Positions 44,631 to 54,118 are shown, numbered from the stretch's first letter. The stretch: 64,000 nucleotides of DNA from an uncultured Marivita sp. (GCF_947488135.1 NZ_CANKYW010000003.1:273788-337787), one strand, 5' to 3'. A program made the numbers and translations. Notes: a model not told the origin generated them from the sequence alone.

Positions 44631-45509
44631 CTATTCAGCAGCGGCGCGCAGGTCGACGCCTGAAATTGCCGCGAATTCGCGGCGCAGCAGGTCGCAGAGC
44701 GGCTCGATGATCTGCGGTCGTGCCGTGCCGCGATAGAGTGCGACGGACTGATGCCCCAGCTCCGGCAGGTTGGCAGAGGTCGGGATCGCTTCGAACTGCG
44801 GCGGCTCGTGCCCTTCGAGCACCGAGGTGATTGCCAGATCGGCGCTGACCGCGACTTCGATGGCGCGGTCGCTGTCCGAGGACAGCACCAAATCCCAGGG
44901 CGCACCTGTCTTTTCGAGTTTGCCAAGCGCAACTGGGCGAAATGAACAATGGTTGCAGAACGCGACGGGCAGGGGGGTCATCTTCCAGGCCTGTCCACCC
45001 GGCGCACCGTACCAGCGCAGGGGCACCTTCATCAGAATCTCGGCAGCGCCATCGGGATGGGTTTCCGTCGTCAGAATCACATCCACTTCGCCACGAGCGA
45101 ACCGTTCCTTGAGATCGCTGGAATAAGAGCTGTGCAGTTGCACCTTCACACGCGGGAAGTCGCGTTGCATCGCTTTCATCACATTCGGGATCGCCGGATA
45201 TATAATGTCATGCGGCACGCCGAGGATGATCTCGCCTTCCCACACGGTGTTGGTCAGCTTGCCGTACACCTCGTCATTGAGATCGACGATGCGTCTCGCA
45301 TAAGCCAGAAGCTGCTCTCCGGCGGAGGTCAGAACGACGCCGCGCCCCTGTCGGTCCAAGAGCGTGAGATCAAGACTTTCTTCCAACCGTTTGATCTGCA
45401 TCGACACGGCGGATTGCGTCAGGTTCAGGAACGACGCCGCCCGAGTCACGCCCCCCGCATCCGCGACGGCGATGAACGATCTGAGCGTGGTGATGTCGAG
45501 GTTTCGCAT
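44631..45509 (-). CDS. LysR family transcriptional regulator
   Basis: 292 aa. Winged HTH at residues 1-60 (LRSFIAVADAGGVTRAASFLNLTQSAVSMQIKR, the key helices), then a periplasmic-binding-protein-like effector domain (about 90-285; GEIILGVPHDI, VDVILTTE). Divergently placed against the DUF1127 gene at 45634, which it may regulate. Ligand unknown. Confidence 0.92.
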   Translation of the reverse strand: MRNLDITTLRSFIAVADAGGVTRAASFLNLTQSAVSMQIKRLEESLDLTLLDRQGRGVVLTSAGEQLLAYARRIVDLNDEVYGKLTNTVWEGEIILGVPHDIIYPAIPNVMKAMQRDFPRVKVQLHSSYSSDLKERFARGEVDVILTTETHPDGAAEILMKVPLRWYGAPGGQAWKMTPLPVAFCNHCSFRPVALGKLEKTGAPWDLVLSSDSDRAIEVAVSADLAITSVLEGHEPPQFEAIPTSANLPELGHQSVALYRGTARPQIIEPLCDLLRREFAAISGVDLRAAAE

Positions 45510-45633
45510 TCATCATATTCCGTGATCAATGAGTTCAATAACATTCGTTTCACAAATGTGAGTACCATCTCCATATACATCAGGAAAGGCGATGGTTTCA
45601 GGGGAAAGCATCACAGATGTGAAAGGAAAGATC

Positions 45634-45855
45634 ATGATGAGCCTGATGGATTCAGTCTTTGGCCGCGTGCAGCACACGAAATCACGCGGCACCGTTTTGG
45701 ACCGTTTGAACGCGGCGATGGCACTGCATCGCAGCCGCGCTCGGTTGGCGGCGCTCGATGCGCATCTTCTCGACGATATCGGTCTCGACCAACGGACCGC
45801 CGAGAGAGAGGCATCGCGCCCGATTTGGGACGCTCCGGGGACCTGGACACAGTAA
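45634..45855 (+). CDS. DUF1127 small protein
   Basis: 73 aa from ATG 45634 (AAAGGAAAG upstream). The C-terminal LDAHLLDDIGLDQRTAEREA matches the DUF1127 motif (L-x-D-I-G-L-xx-xx-E). Proteins with this Arg-rich short domain bind RNA or act in phosphate and carbon regulation in some alphaproteobacteria. A ribosome-site-less longer start at 45592 is rejected. Confidence 0.82.
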   Translation: MMSLMDSVFGRVQHTKSRGTVLDRLNAAMALHRSRARLAALDAHLLDDIGLDQRTAEREASRPIWDAPGTWTQ

Positions 45856-46020
45856 AATTGCGCAAGCTTCACGCTTGGCTGACAGAAAAATGTATATTGG
45901 ATGCATTTTTCGACACATCCCTTCAAGTTGAGCGCTTGAAATGCGGAGCAGAAGACCCGATATTCGTGTCATCTGTCTCCGCATGTGCGCGAGACGCCTG
46001 AGTTTTATTCGGAGGGATAA

Positions 46021-46764
46021 ATGGCTGAGTACAACACAATCCGGACGACCGGCGTTGCTGGCGCCCGAGCCGCCCAGATTGATGAGGGGCTGCGAACACA
46101 TATGAACAAGGTCTATGCGACCATGTCGATTGGCATGTTGCTGACCTTTGCGGTCGCTTGGGCCGTGGGCACCAGCCCCCAGTTGCTGGCCGTTTTCCGC
46201 GACCCAGTGACCCTGTCGCCCAACATCTTGGGCTGGATCGTCATGTTCGCACCGCTGATCATGGTTTTCGCGTTCAGCGCGATGATCAACAAGATATCGG
46301 CCGCGGCGGCGCAGACCTTCTTTTACGTCTTCGCATCCGTCATGGGCCTGAGCCTGAGCTGGATCTTCGTGGCCTTCACCGGCATGTCGATCGCACAGGT
46401 CTTCCTCGTGACATCGATCGCCTTCGCGGGCCTGTCGCTCTGGGGCTATACGACGAAGAAAGACATCTCGGGTTGGGGATCGTTCCTCATCATGGGTGTG
46501 ATCGGTCTCATCGTGGCGTCGATCATCAACATCTTCCTGGGATCGCCCGCGATCATGTTTGCGATCTCGATCCTCGGTGTTCTGATCTTCGCGGGTCTTA
46601 CCGCCTATGACACGCAGTCGATCAAGAACGAATACATCGAGCACGCCGCCCACGCGGACAGCGAGTGGTTGCAGAAGTCAGGTATCATGGGCGCGCTGCG
46701 TCTCTACCTGGACTTCATCAACATGTTCATGTTCCTGCTGCAATTGCTTGGCAATCGCGAATAA
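46021..46764 (+). CDS. Bax inhibitor-1/YccA family membrane protein
   Basis: 247 aa with seven hydrophobic segments from about residue 36 on. The sequence ends in the BI-1 signature: GLTAYDTQSIKNEYIEH, then LDFINMFMFLLQLLG. The acidic-rich last loop fits the pH-sensitive calcium-leak mechanism known for BsYetJ. Inner membrane. CGGAGGG precedes ATG 46021; an intrinsic terminator follows at 46788. Confidence 0.93.
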   Translation: MAEYNTIRTTGVAGARAAQIDEGLRTHMNKVYATMSIGMLLTFAVAWAVGTSPQLLAVFRDPVTLSPNILGWIVMFAPLIMVFAFSAMINKISAAAAQTFFYVFASVMGLSLSWIFVAFTGMSIAQVFLVTSIAFAGLSLWGYTTKKDISGWGSFLIMGVIGLIVASIINIFLGSPAIMFAISILGVLIFAGLTAYDTQSIKNEYIEHAAHADSEWLQKSGIMGALRLYLDFINMFMFLLQLLGNRE

Positions 46765-46787
46765 CCGCAGCGAGCTTTGACCAAATT

Positions 46788-46818
46788 GGGGCTGGCCTTT
46801 AGGGGCCAGCCCTTTTTT
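46788..46818 (+). terminator. Terminator of the BI-1 gene
   Basis: GGGCTGGCC and GGCCAGCCC form a 9-bp stem with a 6-base loop, followed by six T, 24 bases after the stop. Confidence 0.88.
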
Positions 46819-46859
46819 GTTCAAGCGTCCGGCTTTCCCAGAATTTTATGGCGCACGCC

Positions 46860-46883
46860 CAGAAACTTCGTACGAAGTTTCTG
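46860..46883. repeat. 24-base perfect palindrome (element copy 5)
   Basis: CAGAAACTTCGTACGAAGTT plus TCTG, fully symmetric, between convergent genes. Same class as the palindromes at 33311 and 40611 (GAAACNTTNG-like arms); no T-run beside it. Confidence 0.75.
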
Positions 46884-46935
46884 AGAGCGGAATGAAGAAT
46901 TTGTTAATCAGAGAAGAGGCCCTAACGTGACGGCC

Positions 46936-47337
46936 TCAGACCCCAACATCAGGTCCAAGACACATCATCGGCTCGTCGTTCTGCTGCGCCTCATAGAGCG
47001 TCGTTGCATTCGGATCGTTCTCGAAAATCGCGCGAAGCCCGTTGGCCTCTTTGAAGAACGACCAGCATTGCGGCGTCGGGTTGTCCTCGTAGACAAAGCA
47101 GATCATGCCCTGATCTTCGTACCAGACCCCGTCCTTGCACTTCCCATCCAGAAACGACCAACGCACCCGTCGATTCTCGAGATATTCCTCGACCCCGTAG
47201 GCTTCACCGTTCTGGCCGAAATAAAGCGTCTTGCCAGTCACATAGGCTTCGAATTGCGCGCCGCTCAAAGGCTCGGCGGCCCAGACGGGTGCTGCGAGCA
47301 GGGCGGCACAAGCCGCGGAAGTCAGAAACTGTTTCAT
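46936..47337 (-). CDS. Secreted hypothetical protein
   Basis: 133 aa from ATG 47337. Signal peptide 1-20 (VWA before Ala-Glu) then a small domain with four Cys (GKCKDG, MICFVY, PQCWSF, MMCLGP) and conserved YFGQNGEAYGVEEYL and RRVRWSFLDGKC blocks. It is probably periplasmic with two disulfides. I know it only as a conserved Rhodobacterales hypothetical. A much longer reading frame running on to 49350 is antisense to the fdsB-type gene and should be ignored. Confidence 0.82.
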   Translation of the reverse strand: MKQFLTSAACAALLAAPVWAAEPLSGAQFEAYVTGKTLYFGQNGEAYGVEEYLENRRVRWSFLDGKCKDGVWYEDQGMICFVYEDNPTPQCWSFFKEANGLRAIFENDPNATTLYEAQQNDEPMMCLGPDVGV

Positions 47338-47526
47338 GGTGTCGAGCCTAGCCAAGAGACGGCTCGCACACAAATGACATCGGCGTAAGTTTTCCGAAAA
47401 AACGCAGACGTTCCCGATCCGCCTCGCGGCTCCGGCGCAGGGGTCCTGTCGAGCGTCGCTTTCAGGCTCGTCGGCGGGTCGCCTCTGTGCCACTCTGCCA
47501 CCAGACGGAAGCAAAGGACGATCCCG

Positions 47527-49212
47527 ATGGCATTGGACGAACGCAAGGGGGTGTGGAAATCCGGACGCGGCAAGGGCCGTGTGACGCCCAAGGGCCGTCA
47601 ATATTCGGACGATGCACTGGCCGAGGTTCAAGCGCTTCTTGGCACCCGCCCGCGTCGCCGTGACCTGCTGATCGAATTCCTGCATCTGATCCAGGATGAG
47701 TACGGGTATCTGAGCGCGGCCCATCTTCGGGCTTTGGCCGAAGAAATGCGCCTCAGCATGGCCGAGGTTTACGAGGTGGCCACCTTCTACGCGCATTTCG
47801 ACGTGGTCAAAGAGGGGGAAACACCGCCGCCCGCGCTGACCATCCGTGTGTGCGACTCGCTCTCCTGCGAACTGGCTGGCGCTCAGGCCCTGCAAGAGGC
47901 CTTGGAAGAGGGGCTCGATCCGTCCGAGGTGCGCGTCGTCCGCGCGCCCTGCATGGGCCGTTGCGACACCGCCCCGGTGCTGGAACTGGGCCACAACCAT
48001 ATTGATCACGCGACCCCCGAAAAGGTACAAGCGGCCATCGCGGCAGGCGACACCCACGCGCATATCCCCGACTATCAGGATCTCAACGCCTATCTCAAAA
48101 CCGGCGGCTACTCCGCGCTCATCGACCTGCGCGTCAATGGGGATTGGCAAGAGGTTCAGGACACGGTGCTGTCCTCCGGTCTGCGCGGTCTGGGTGGAGC
48201 GGGCTTTCCGTCCGGCAAGAAATGGGGCTTCGTGCGTGCCAATCCCGGACCGCGTTACCTCGCTGTGAACGGCGATGAGGGCGAGCCGGGCACGTTCAAG
48301 GACCGCTTCTACCTCGAACGGGTGCCGCATCTCTTCCTCGAAGGGATGCTGATCGCCGCCTGGGCGGTCGAGGCCGAGACCTGTTTCATCTACATGCGGG
48401 ATGAATACCCGGCCGTGCTCGAAATCCTGCGCCGCGAGATCGCCGCTCTGGAGGCGGCCGGCATGATAGCCCTCGGCTATATCGATCTGCGGCGCGGCGC
48501 CGGGGCCTATATCTGTGGCGAAGAATCCGCGATGATCGAAAGCATCGAGGGCAAGCGCGGCATCCCGCGCCATCGCCCGCCTTATGTGGCGCAGGTCGGG
48601 ATTTTCGACCGTCCGACCCTCGTTCACAATATCGAAACGCTCTACTGGATCGCCCGCGTCTGCCGTGAGGGGCCAGAGTGTCTGAACACCACCGAACAAA
48701 ACGGTCGCACCGGCCTGCGCTCCTATTCCGTGTCCGGCCGTGTGGCGAAACCGGGGGTCTATCTCCTCCCCGCTGGCAGCACGATCACCGACATCATCGC
48801 GGCGGCTGGCGGCATGGCCGAAGGTCACAGCTTCAAGGCTTACCAACCCGGTGGCCCGTCCTCGGGCATCCTGCCTGCGTCGATGAACGACCTGCCTCTG
48901 GATTTCGACACGCTGCAACCCCACGGAAGCTTCATCGGTTCCGCCGCCGTCGTGGTTCTGTCTGACAAGGACCGTGTTCGCGACGCCGCGCTCAACATGC
49001 TGCGCTTCTTCGAGGATGAAAGCTGTGGTCAATGCACGCCCTGCCGGGTCGGTTGCGAAAAGGCGGTCAAGCTCATGCAGGCCGAGCATTGGAACCAGCC
49101 GCTTCTCGAAGAACTGTGTCAGGCGATGGCCGATGCGTCGATCTGTGGGCTGGGGCAGGCGGCGCCGAACCCGATCCGCCTGACGATCAAGCATTTCCCG
49201 GACGAGGTCTGA
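47527..49212 (+). CDS. Fused NuoE/NuoF-type NADH-binding subunit, probable formate dehydrogenase beta (FdsB-like)
   Basis: 561 aa. N-terminal NuoE-like helical bundle and thioredoxin fold with four Cys for a [2Fe-2S] cluster (VCDSLSC at about 107-113; APCMGRC at about 142-148). Then the NuoF core: LRGLGGAGFPSGKKWG, NGDEGEPGTFKDR (NADH/FMN), GAGAYICGEE, and ESCGQCTPCR for [4Fe-4S]. Such fusions are beta subunits of NAD-dependent formate dehydrogenases. The catalytic alpha subunit gene is not adjacent; ftsY follows. Complex I NuoF is unlikely, since NuoE is fused and no nuo genes are near. Confidence 0.85.
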   Translation: MALDERKGVWKSGRGKGRVTPKGRQYSDDALAEVQALLGTRPRRRDLLIEFLHLIQDEYGYLSAAHLRALAEEMRLSMAEVYEVATFYAHFDVVKEGETPPPALTIRVCDSLSCELAGAQALQEALEEGLDPSEVRVVRAPCMGRCDTAPVLELGHNHIDHATPEKVQAAIAAGDTHAHIPDYQDLNAYLKTGGYSALIDLRVNGDWQEVQDTVLSSGLRGLGGAGFPSGKKWGFVRANPGPRYLAVNGDEGEPGTFKDRFYLERVPHLFLEGMLIAAWAVEAETCFIYMRDEYPAVLEILRREIAALEAAGMIALGYIDLRRGAGAYICGEESAMIESIEGKRGIPRHRPPYVAQVGIFDRPTLVHNIETLYWIARVCREGPECLNTTEQNGRTGLRSYSVSGRVAKPGVYLLPAGSTITDIIAAAGGMAEGHSFKAYQPGGPSSGILPASMNDLPLDFDTLQPHGSFIGSAAVVVLSDKDRVRDAALNMLRFFEDESCGQCTPCRVGCEKAVKLMQAEHWNQPLLEELCQAMADASICGLGQAAPNPIRLTIKHFPDEV

Positions 49213-49276
49213 GCCTTCCATCTTGGCGGTGAAAGCACTAGGTGAAGGGCAATGACCCAGTAACGGACGGCCCGCC

Positions 49277-50677
49277 ATGTCCTTTTTCGGCAAGCTGAAA
49301 TCGAAGCTCTTCAAATCCTCCTCCAAGCTGGACGAGGGCTTGGATGCCATCGTCGCTGATGGTGGTGAGGAAACCCCGACACCCGAGGCACCGCCGCCGA
49401 ACGATCCGCCGCCACCCTCCGAGCCGGAGCCGCAGACACCGCCCCCGGATGTCCCAGCGCCCGAGACACCGGAAGAGGTGCCCGAGCCGGACCTGCCGGA
49501 ACCCGATGCACCACAGGAAGTGCCGCAACCGGATTTGCCCGAACCGGAGGCCCCGCAAGAGGTGCCTCAGCCCGACCTGCCGGGACAGGATAGACCCGCC
49601 CCCCCCGGCCCGGACATGCCCGCGCCCGAACCGACACCGGTCAGCCCGCCCGCGCCTCCGCAGGGCGTGCCGCAACCCAGCGATCCGATCCCGACACCAC
49701 CATCCGAAATACAACCCGCCACGCCGACCGAGATCCCGGTGCAATCGGTGGGGATCGCCGATGTCGCCCCGACAGCCGAGGCGGCCAAACCGGGGTTCCT
49801 GGACCGTCTTCTGGGCCGCAAGGCCGCGCCGACCGAGATCCGGCGCGAACTGGATGACGACATGCTCGAACAGCTCGAGGAGCTGCTGATCCAGGCTGAT
49901 ATGGGCGTCGATACCTCGCTGCGCGTGACCGCCAATATCGCCGAAGGCCGATACGGAAAGAAGCTGAGCGTGCGCGAGATCAAAGAATTGCTCGCAGGCG
50001 AAGTCGCCCGCATCATGGATCCGGTTGCCAAACCGATGCCGCTCTACCCCACCAAACCGCAAGTGGTGCTGGTGGTCGGTGTCAATGGCTCGGGCAAGAC
50101 CACGACCATCGGCAAGCTCGCCAGCCAGTTTCGCGCGGCGGGCAAGAAAGTCGTGATCGCCGCGGGCGACACCTTCCGCGCCGCTGCCGTCGAACAGCTC
50201 CAGGTCTGGGGGGACCGCGCAGGCGTCCCCGTACTCACGGCGCCAGAAGGCTCCGACCCCGCCAGCCTCGCATTCGACGCCATGACCAAGGCGCAGGCCG
50301 ATGGCGCGGATCTGCTGATGATCGACACCGCAGGCCGCCTGCAAAACCGTCAGGACCTGATGGAGGAACTTGCCAAGATCGTCCGCGTGATCCGCAAGAA
50401 AGACCCGGACGCGCCGCACAACACGCTTCTGGTTCTTGATGCAACAACCGGACAGAACGCGCTCTCCCAGGTCGAGACCTTCCAGAAGCTGGCCGATGTC
50501 TCTGGTCTCGTGATGACGAAACTCGACGGCACAGCCAAAGGGGGCGTGCTGGTCGCACTGGCTGACAAGTTCGGCCTGCCCATCCACGCCATCGGCGTGG
50601 GCGAACAGATCGACGACCTGCAACCCTTCGACCCAGAGGAATTCGCCGCTGCTTTGATCGGCCTCGAGACGGAATGA
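49277..50677 (+). CDS. ftsY: Signal recognition particle receptor FtsY
   Basis: 466 aa. A long N-terminal Pro/Glu-rich segment (about residues 35-150) contains near-repeats of [15 protein letters not shown]; the NG domain follows, with [15 protein letters not shown] (G1), [16 protein letters not shown] (G3) and [10 protein letters not shown] (G4). It docks the SRP-ribosome complex at the membrane. The [15 protein letters not shown] amphipathic N-terminus probably binds lipid. Polyproline stretches ([16 protein letters not shown]) suggest reliance on EF-P. Confidence 0.95.
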   Translation: MSFFGKLKSKLFKSSSKLDEGLDAIVADGGEETPTPEAPPPNDPPPPSEPEPQTPPPDVPAPETPEEVPEPDLPEPDAPQEVPQPDLPEPEAPQEVPQPDLPGQDRPAPPGPDMPAPEPTPVSPPAPPQGVPQPSDPIPTPPSEIQPATPTEIPVQSVGIADVAPTAEAAKPGFLDRLLGRKAAPTEIRRELDDDMLEQLEELLIQADMGVDTSLRVTANIAEGRYGKKLSVREIKELLAGEVARIMDPVAKPMPLYPTKPQVVLVVGVNGSGKTTTIGKLASQFRAAGKKVVIAAGDTFRAAAVEQLQVWGDRAGVPVLTAPEGSDPASLAFDAMTKAQADGADLLMIDTAGRLQNRQDLMEELAKIVRVIRKKDPDAPHNTLLVLDATTGQNALSQVETFQKLADVSGLVMTKLDGTAKGGVLVALADKFGLPIHAIGVGEQIDDLQPFDPEEFAAALIGLETE

Positions 50678-50681
50678 GGGT

Positions 50682-50762
50682 TTCTTTGGGCCCCAAGTAC
50701 CTCGGGGTGAGGCGCGCAGCGCCGAGGGGCAGCGCCCCTGACACGGATTTTGCAAAATCCGT
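50682..50762 (-). repeat. Modular palindromic intergenic element (copy 6, inverted)
   Basis: Fills the ftsY-DMT gap. Read on the minus strand: ACGGATTTT-GC-AAAATCCGT (50743-50762), AGGGGC-GCT-GCCCCT (50725-50739), GGCGC-TGC-GCGCC (50711-50723), then the tail CCCCGAGGTACTTGGGGCCC followed by AAAGAAA. The tail matches copies 3 and 7. Its palindrome ends 9 bases before the DMT start codon. Confidence 0.8.
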
Positions 50763-50771
50763 CCACCGCCC

Positions 50772-51677
50772 ATGATCAGCGACTGGCTGATTTCCATCGA
50801 AGGCACGGAGGCCGGAGCGCAACTCGCCCTTTGGCTGGCGTTGCTGGCGGCCGTGTTGCACGCGGCGTTCGGTGCGCTTCAAAAGGGGCGTCATGATCCG
50901 TGGATGTCACGCGGGGCGATCGACGCCAGCTACGGGCTGATGGCCGCGCCCTTCGCGCTTTTCGTCGTGCCCTGGCCAGAACCGCATATGTGGCCCATCT
51001 TCGCGGGCGCGTTCATTATTCACCTCGGTTACAAACTGCTTCAGGCGCAGGCCTACACAAAAGGGGCCTTCACCGTCGTCTACCCCGTGGTGCGCGGCAC
51101 CGGACCGCTTTTTGCGGTGATTGGCGCCTACCTGATTTTCGGCGAAGTCTTCTTGCCGATGCAATGGCTGGGGCTCGCGGTGCTGCTTGCCGGGATCTTC
51201 GGTCTCGCGGTCTACAACCTGATCTTCTTAGAGGCCGAGCGCGACACCTTGCCGACTGCCCTGGCGCTTGCGATCGCGACGGGTCTTTTCGTGGCGCTCT
51301 ATACCACCTACGACGCCTTCGGCATCCGCGCCACGGCGGACCCGTTCACGTTCCTTGCGTGGTTTTTCATGATCGACGGCATCTCCATGCCGATCATCGC
51401 CACGTTGCGCTATCGGTCCATGGCGCACAAACCGGCGCTCGGACCGCTGGCTGTCAGAGGTGTGATCGGCGGGCTGGTGGCTTTTCTGAGTTTCGGCTCC
51501 ATTATGGTCGCAACGCGCCTTGACCAGGTGGGCGAAGCGGCGGTGCTGCGCGAAACATCGACCGTCTTTGCCGCGATCATCGGGTGGGTGTTCTTGAAAG
51601 AGACCGTGGGGCCGCGCAGGATTGCGCTCATGGCCCTGATCGCGCTAGGGGCTGTCATCGTGGAATTCGGAGGCTGA
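50772..51677 (+). CDS. DMT superfamily (EamA) transporter
   Basis: 301 aa with about ten hydrophobic segments in two EamA halves (about residues 15-150 and 165-300); GTGPLFAVIGAYLIFGE and the C-terminal VLRETSTVFAAIIGWVFLKE are the characteristic end-of-repeat motifs. An inner-membrane exporter or importer of a small metabolite, unspecified. No Shine-Dalgarno is seen before ATG 50772; the palindromic element directly abuts the start. Confidence 0.87.
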   Translation: MISDWLISIEGTEAGAQLALWLALLAAVLHAAFGALQKGRHDPWMSRGAIDASYGLMAAPFALFVVPWPEPHMWPIFAGAFIIHLGYKLLQAQAYTKGAFTVVYPVVRGTGPLFAVIGAYLIFGEVFLPMQWLGLAVLLAGIFGLAVYNLIFLEAERDTLPTALALAIATGLFVALYTTYDAFGIRATADPFTFLAWFFMIDGISMPIIATLRYRSMAHKPALGPLAVRGVIGGLVAFLSFGSIMVATRLDQVGEAAVLRETSTVFAAIIGWVFLKETVGPRRIALMALIALGAVIVEFGG

Positions 51678-51680
51678 GCA

Positions 51681-52280
51681 GTGGCACAACGAAATATCCC
51701 CCAATGGGTGAAATCGACATTGGAGCTGGGCCCGGTGATCGGGTTTTTCGTCGCCTATCTCTGGCTCAAGGAAGAAGTGTTTACCTTCGCCGGGACCGAT
51801 TACGACGGCTTCATCGTCGTCACCGCGCTGTTCATTCCGGTCATTCTGGCGTCGATGGGTGTGCTCTGGTGGCTCACCGGGCATATCAGCCGGATGCAGA
51901 TCGTCACCGCCGTCTTGGTCGTGGTCTTCGGTGGGCTGACGGTCTGGCTCAACGACGACCGTTTCATCAAGATGAAGCCAACGATGGTGTACCTCCTCTT
52001 GGGCGGCATCCTCGCCGTTGGTCTGCTGCGGGGGCAAAGCTATCTTCGGGTGGTCATGGGCGAACTGCTCCCGATGGAGCAGGAGGGATGGATGATCCTA
52101 ACCAAACGCATGACCGCGTTTTTCTTCCTGCTGGCGGCGTCGAACGAAATCGTCTGGCGCACCCAAAGCACTGAATTCTGGGTCTATTTCGAAACCTTCG
52201 TGCTGACCGGGGCGACCTTCGTTTTTTTCATCGCCCAAGCAGGCGTGATCCAGAAATACAGCACGGCCGAGGAAGATTAA
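51681..52280 (+). CDS. yciB: Inner-membrane septation protein YciB/IspZ
   Basis: 199 aa, GTG start with CGGAGGC, 3 bases after the DMT stop. Five hydrophobic segments and the IspZ core: KPTMVYLLLGGILAVGLL, SNEIVWRTQSTEFWVYFE. Members help keep envelope integrity and division in E. coli. Probably cotranscribed with the DMT gene. Confidence 0.9.
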   Translation: MAQRNIPQWVKSTLELGPVIGFFVAYLWLKEEVFTFAGTDYDGFIVVTALFIPVILASMGVLWWLTGHISRMQIVTAVLVVVFGGLTVWLNDDRFIKMKPTMVYLLLGGILAVGLLRGQSYLRVVMGELLPMEQEGWMILTKRMTAFFFLLAASNEIVWRTQSTEFWVYFETFVLTGATFVFFIAQAGVIQKYSTAEED

Positions 52281-52344
52281 GTCCCCACCGACCGGACAAC
52301 GCAGCCTCAAGTCTGCGTAAACGCCGCGTTCACGCGGCGTCCGC

Positions 52345-52785
52345 CTAACCCCGACGATCCATCTTTGTCGACAGGTGGATAAAACTCTCGGAGCTTTGCA
52401 CGCCTTTCGCCTCGGCGATATCGTCAAGCGCGCGGTCGAGATCCTGCGTCGTTTTCGCGCTGATCTCCACCACCAGATCGACGCGCCCCGACACCGTGAA
52501 CACGGCATCCACGCTGGGCAAGGCCCGCAACCGCGACAGGACCGCGGGGCCGGTGCGCGGCGCAATCGACACCAGTACCGTCGCCCGAATGGGCGCGGCC
52601 AACGCGTCCCCTGTCCGTAAGGTGAAGCCTGCAATCGCCCCGCGTTCCAGCAACCGGTCGATCCGCGTTTGCACTGTCGTGCGCGCCAGCCCCAGTTTCC
52701 GGGCCAATTCCGCCACCGGCGCACGGGCGTTTCGCTTGAGAAGGGCGATCAATTCCGCGTCGGTATCGTCGATTTGTATGGTCAT
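52345..52785 (-). CDS. Lrp/AsnC family transcriptional regulator
   Basis: 146 aa from ATG 52785. The HTH (about residues 5-60; LIALLKRNARAPVAELARKL, ARTTVQTRIDRL) and RAM/AsnC effector domain (about 65-140; GRVDLVVEISAKTT) are clear. It is divergent from an ornithine-decarboxylase-type gene 111 bases away and probably controls it in response to an amino acid (inference). The longer frame to 52875 overlaps that promoter region and is rejected. Confidence 0.9.
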   Translation of the reverse strand: MTIQIDDTDAELIALLKRNARAPVAELARKLGLARTTVQTRIDRLLERGAIAGFTLRTGDALAAPIRATVLVSIAPRTGPAVLSRLRALPSVDAVFTVSGRVDLVVEISAKTTQDLDRALDDIAEAKGVQSSESFIHLSTKMDRRG

Positions 52786-52896
52786 GTCGTCAGTTTGGCA
52801 GAAAATGAGTCTGTTTTGCAAGAAGTGCCGATGCGATCTGACAGGGAATGCCTGCACACTTTTGTAAAACAACACGGCTCAATGAACGAGGCCAAG

Positions 52897-54078
52897 ATGA
52901 GCGCAGGCGAAGACGATATCAAACATGCCCGGTTCGATCAGGCGCGGGCCGCCGATGTGATCCGAAACATCCGCCCTGATGATCCTCTGGCGCTTTTCAG
53001 GCCGGATACACTAGCGCGGACAGCGCAGACCTTTCGGCGCGGCTTTCCCGGCCATGTCAGCTATGCGGTCAAGGCCAATCCGGCACCAGAGATTCTGAAA
53101 GAGCTGGCCTCTGTCGGGGTGACGACCTTCGATGTCGCATCGGTGGCCGAAATGCGGGCAGCGCGGCTGGCCGATCCTGCGGCGCGGCTGCATTATCACA
53201 ACCCGATCCGGTCCTTGTCCGAAATCGCCGAGGCCAAGTCCCTTGGCATTGCCTCTTGGTCCGTTGACCGACTTTCGGAGCTCAACAAGCTGGGCCCAGT
53301 GCCCGCCGGGACCGAGATCGCCGTGCGCCTGTCGTTGAAGCGCGGTGGCGGGGCCTATGATTTCGGCTCGAAATTCGGCGCAAGCCCGAATGAGGCGACA
53401 GAGCTTCTTCGAACCGTCGCCAAGCGTGGCCTTACGCCCGCGATGACCTTTCATCCGGGCACCCAATGCACCGATCCGTCGAGCTGGGCCGACTACATCG
53501 CCGCCTGCGCCGGGATCGCGCAAGCCGCAGGGGTGCGCCTTGCCTCGCTGAATGTCGGCGGCGGGTTTCCGGCATCGGGCGATCTTGTTCCCAGCCAGTT
53601 GCACGTGATCTTCGCGGCCATCGAAAGGGCGGTTGCCACACATTTCCCGGCTGATCCGCCCCACATCTGGTGCGAACCGGGGCGCGCGATGGTGGCTGAC
53701 TCGGTCTGGTTGCTCTTGCGGGTCAAGGCGCGGAGCGGTCAGACGCTCTATCTCAACGATGGGCTCTACGGTGCCTTGGGCGAATGGCGCGACATGCCGG
53801 TGCCGGAGCGTCAGGTCGCACTGACACCGACCGGTCAGCCGGTCACCGGGTCGGATGTGGCCTTCACTATTTTCGGCCCCACCTGCGACAGTCTCGACCG
53901 GGTGCCGGGCGTTTGGGATTTGCCGGAGGACACCAATGAGGGTGACTACATCCTGCTCACCGGTGCCGGGGCCTACAGCCTTGCGCTCGTGACCGGCTTC
54001 AACGGCTACGGCACGCGGGACTTTGCGACCTTGCAGTCTTTCCGCGATCGGGCTGGACAGCACCCGCATGGAGGCTAG
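52897..54078 (+). CDS. Type III PLP-dependent decarboxylase, ornithine decarboxylase-like
   Basis: 393 aa from ATG 52897 (GAGG upstream; ATG 52882 also possible). PLP-Lys motif SYAVKANP near residue 50, then TFHPGTQC, LNVGGGFP, the phosphate-binding EPGRAMVAD and the C-terminal FGPTCDSLDRV with the substrate-contacting Cys-Asp. Fold type III ornithine/lysine decarboxylases make putrescine or cadaverine. The divergent Lrp/AsnC gene supports amino-acid-responsive control. Confidence 0.88.
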   Translation: MSAGEDDIKHARFDQARAADVIRNIRPDDPLALFRPDTLARTAQTFRRGFPGHVSYAVKANPAPEILKELASVGVTTFDVASVAEMRAARLADPAARLHYHNPIRSLSEIAEAKSLGIASWSVDRLSELNKLGPVPAGTEIAVRLSLKRGGGAYDFGSKFGASPNEATELLRTVAKRGLTPAMTFHPGTQCTDPSSWADYIAACAGIAQAAGVRLASLNVGGGFPASGDLVPSQLHVIFAAIERAVATHFPADPPHIWCEPGRAMVADSVWLLLRVKARSGQTLYLNDGLYGALGEWRDMPVPERQVALTPTGQPVTGSDVAFTIFGPTCDSLDRVPGVWDLPEDTNEGDYILLTGAGAYSLALVTGFNGYGTRDFATLQSFRDRAGQHPHGG

Positions 54079-54118
54079 TGTCCCGCAGGCAAGATGAAGT
54101 GTCTGATGCGAGGGCAGC

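Noticed and set aside
46936..49350. 804-codon minus-strand frame
   Set aside because: Only its last 133 codons (46936-47337) form a real secreted protein; the rest is antisense to the FdsB-type gene.
49380..49730. CRISPR-like or tandem-repeat DNA
   Set aside because: The repetition is the proline/glutamate-rich coding segment of FtsY, not spaced direct repeats. No CRISPR array is present in the window.
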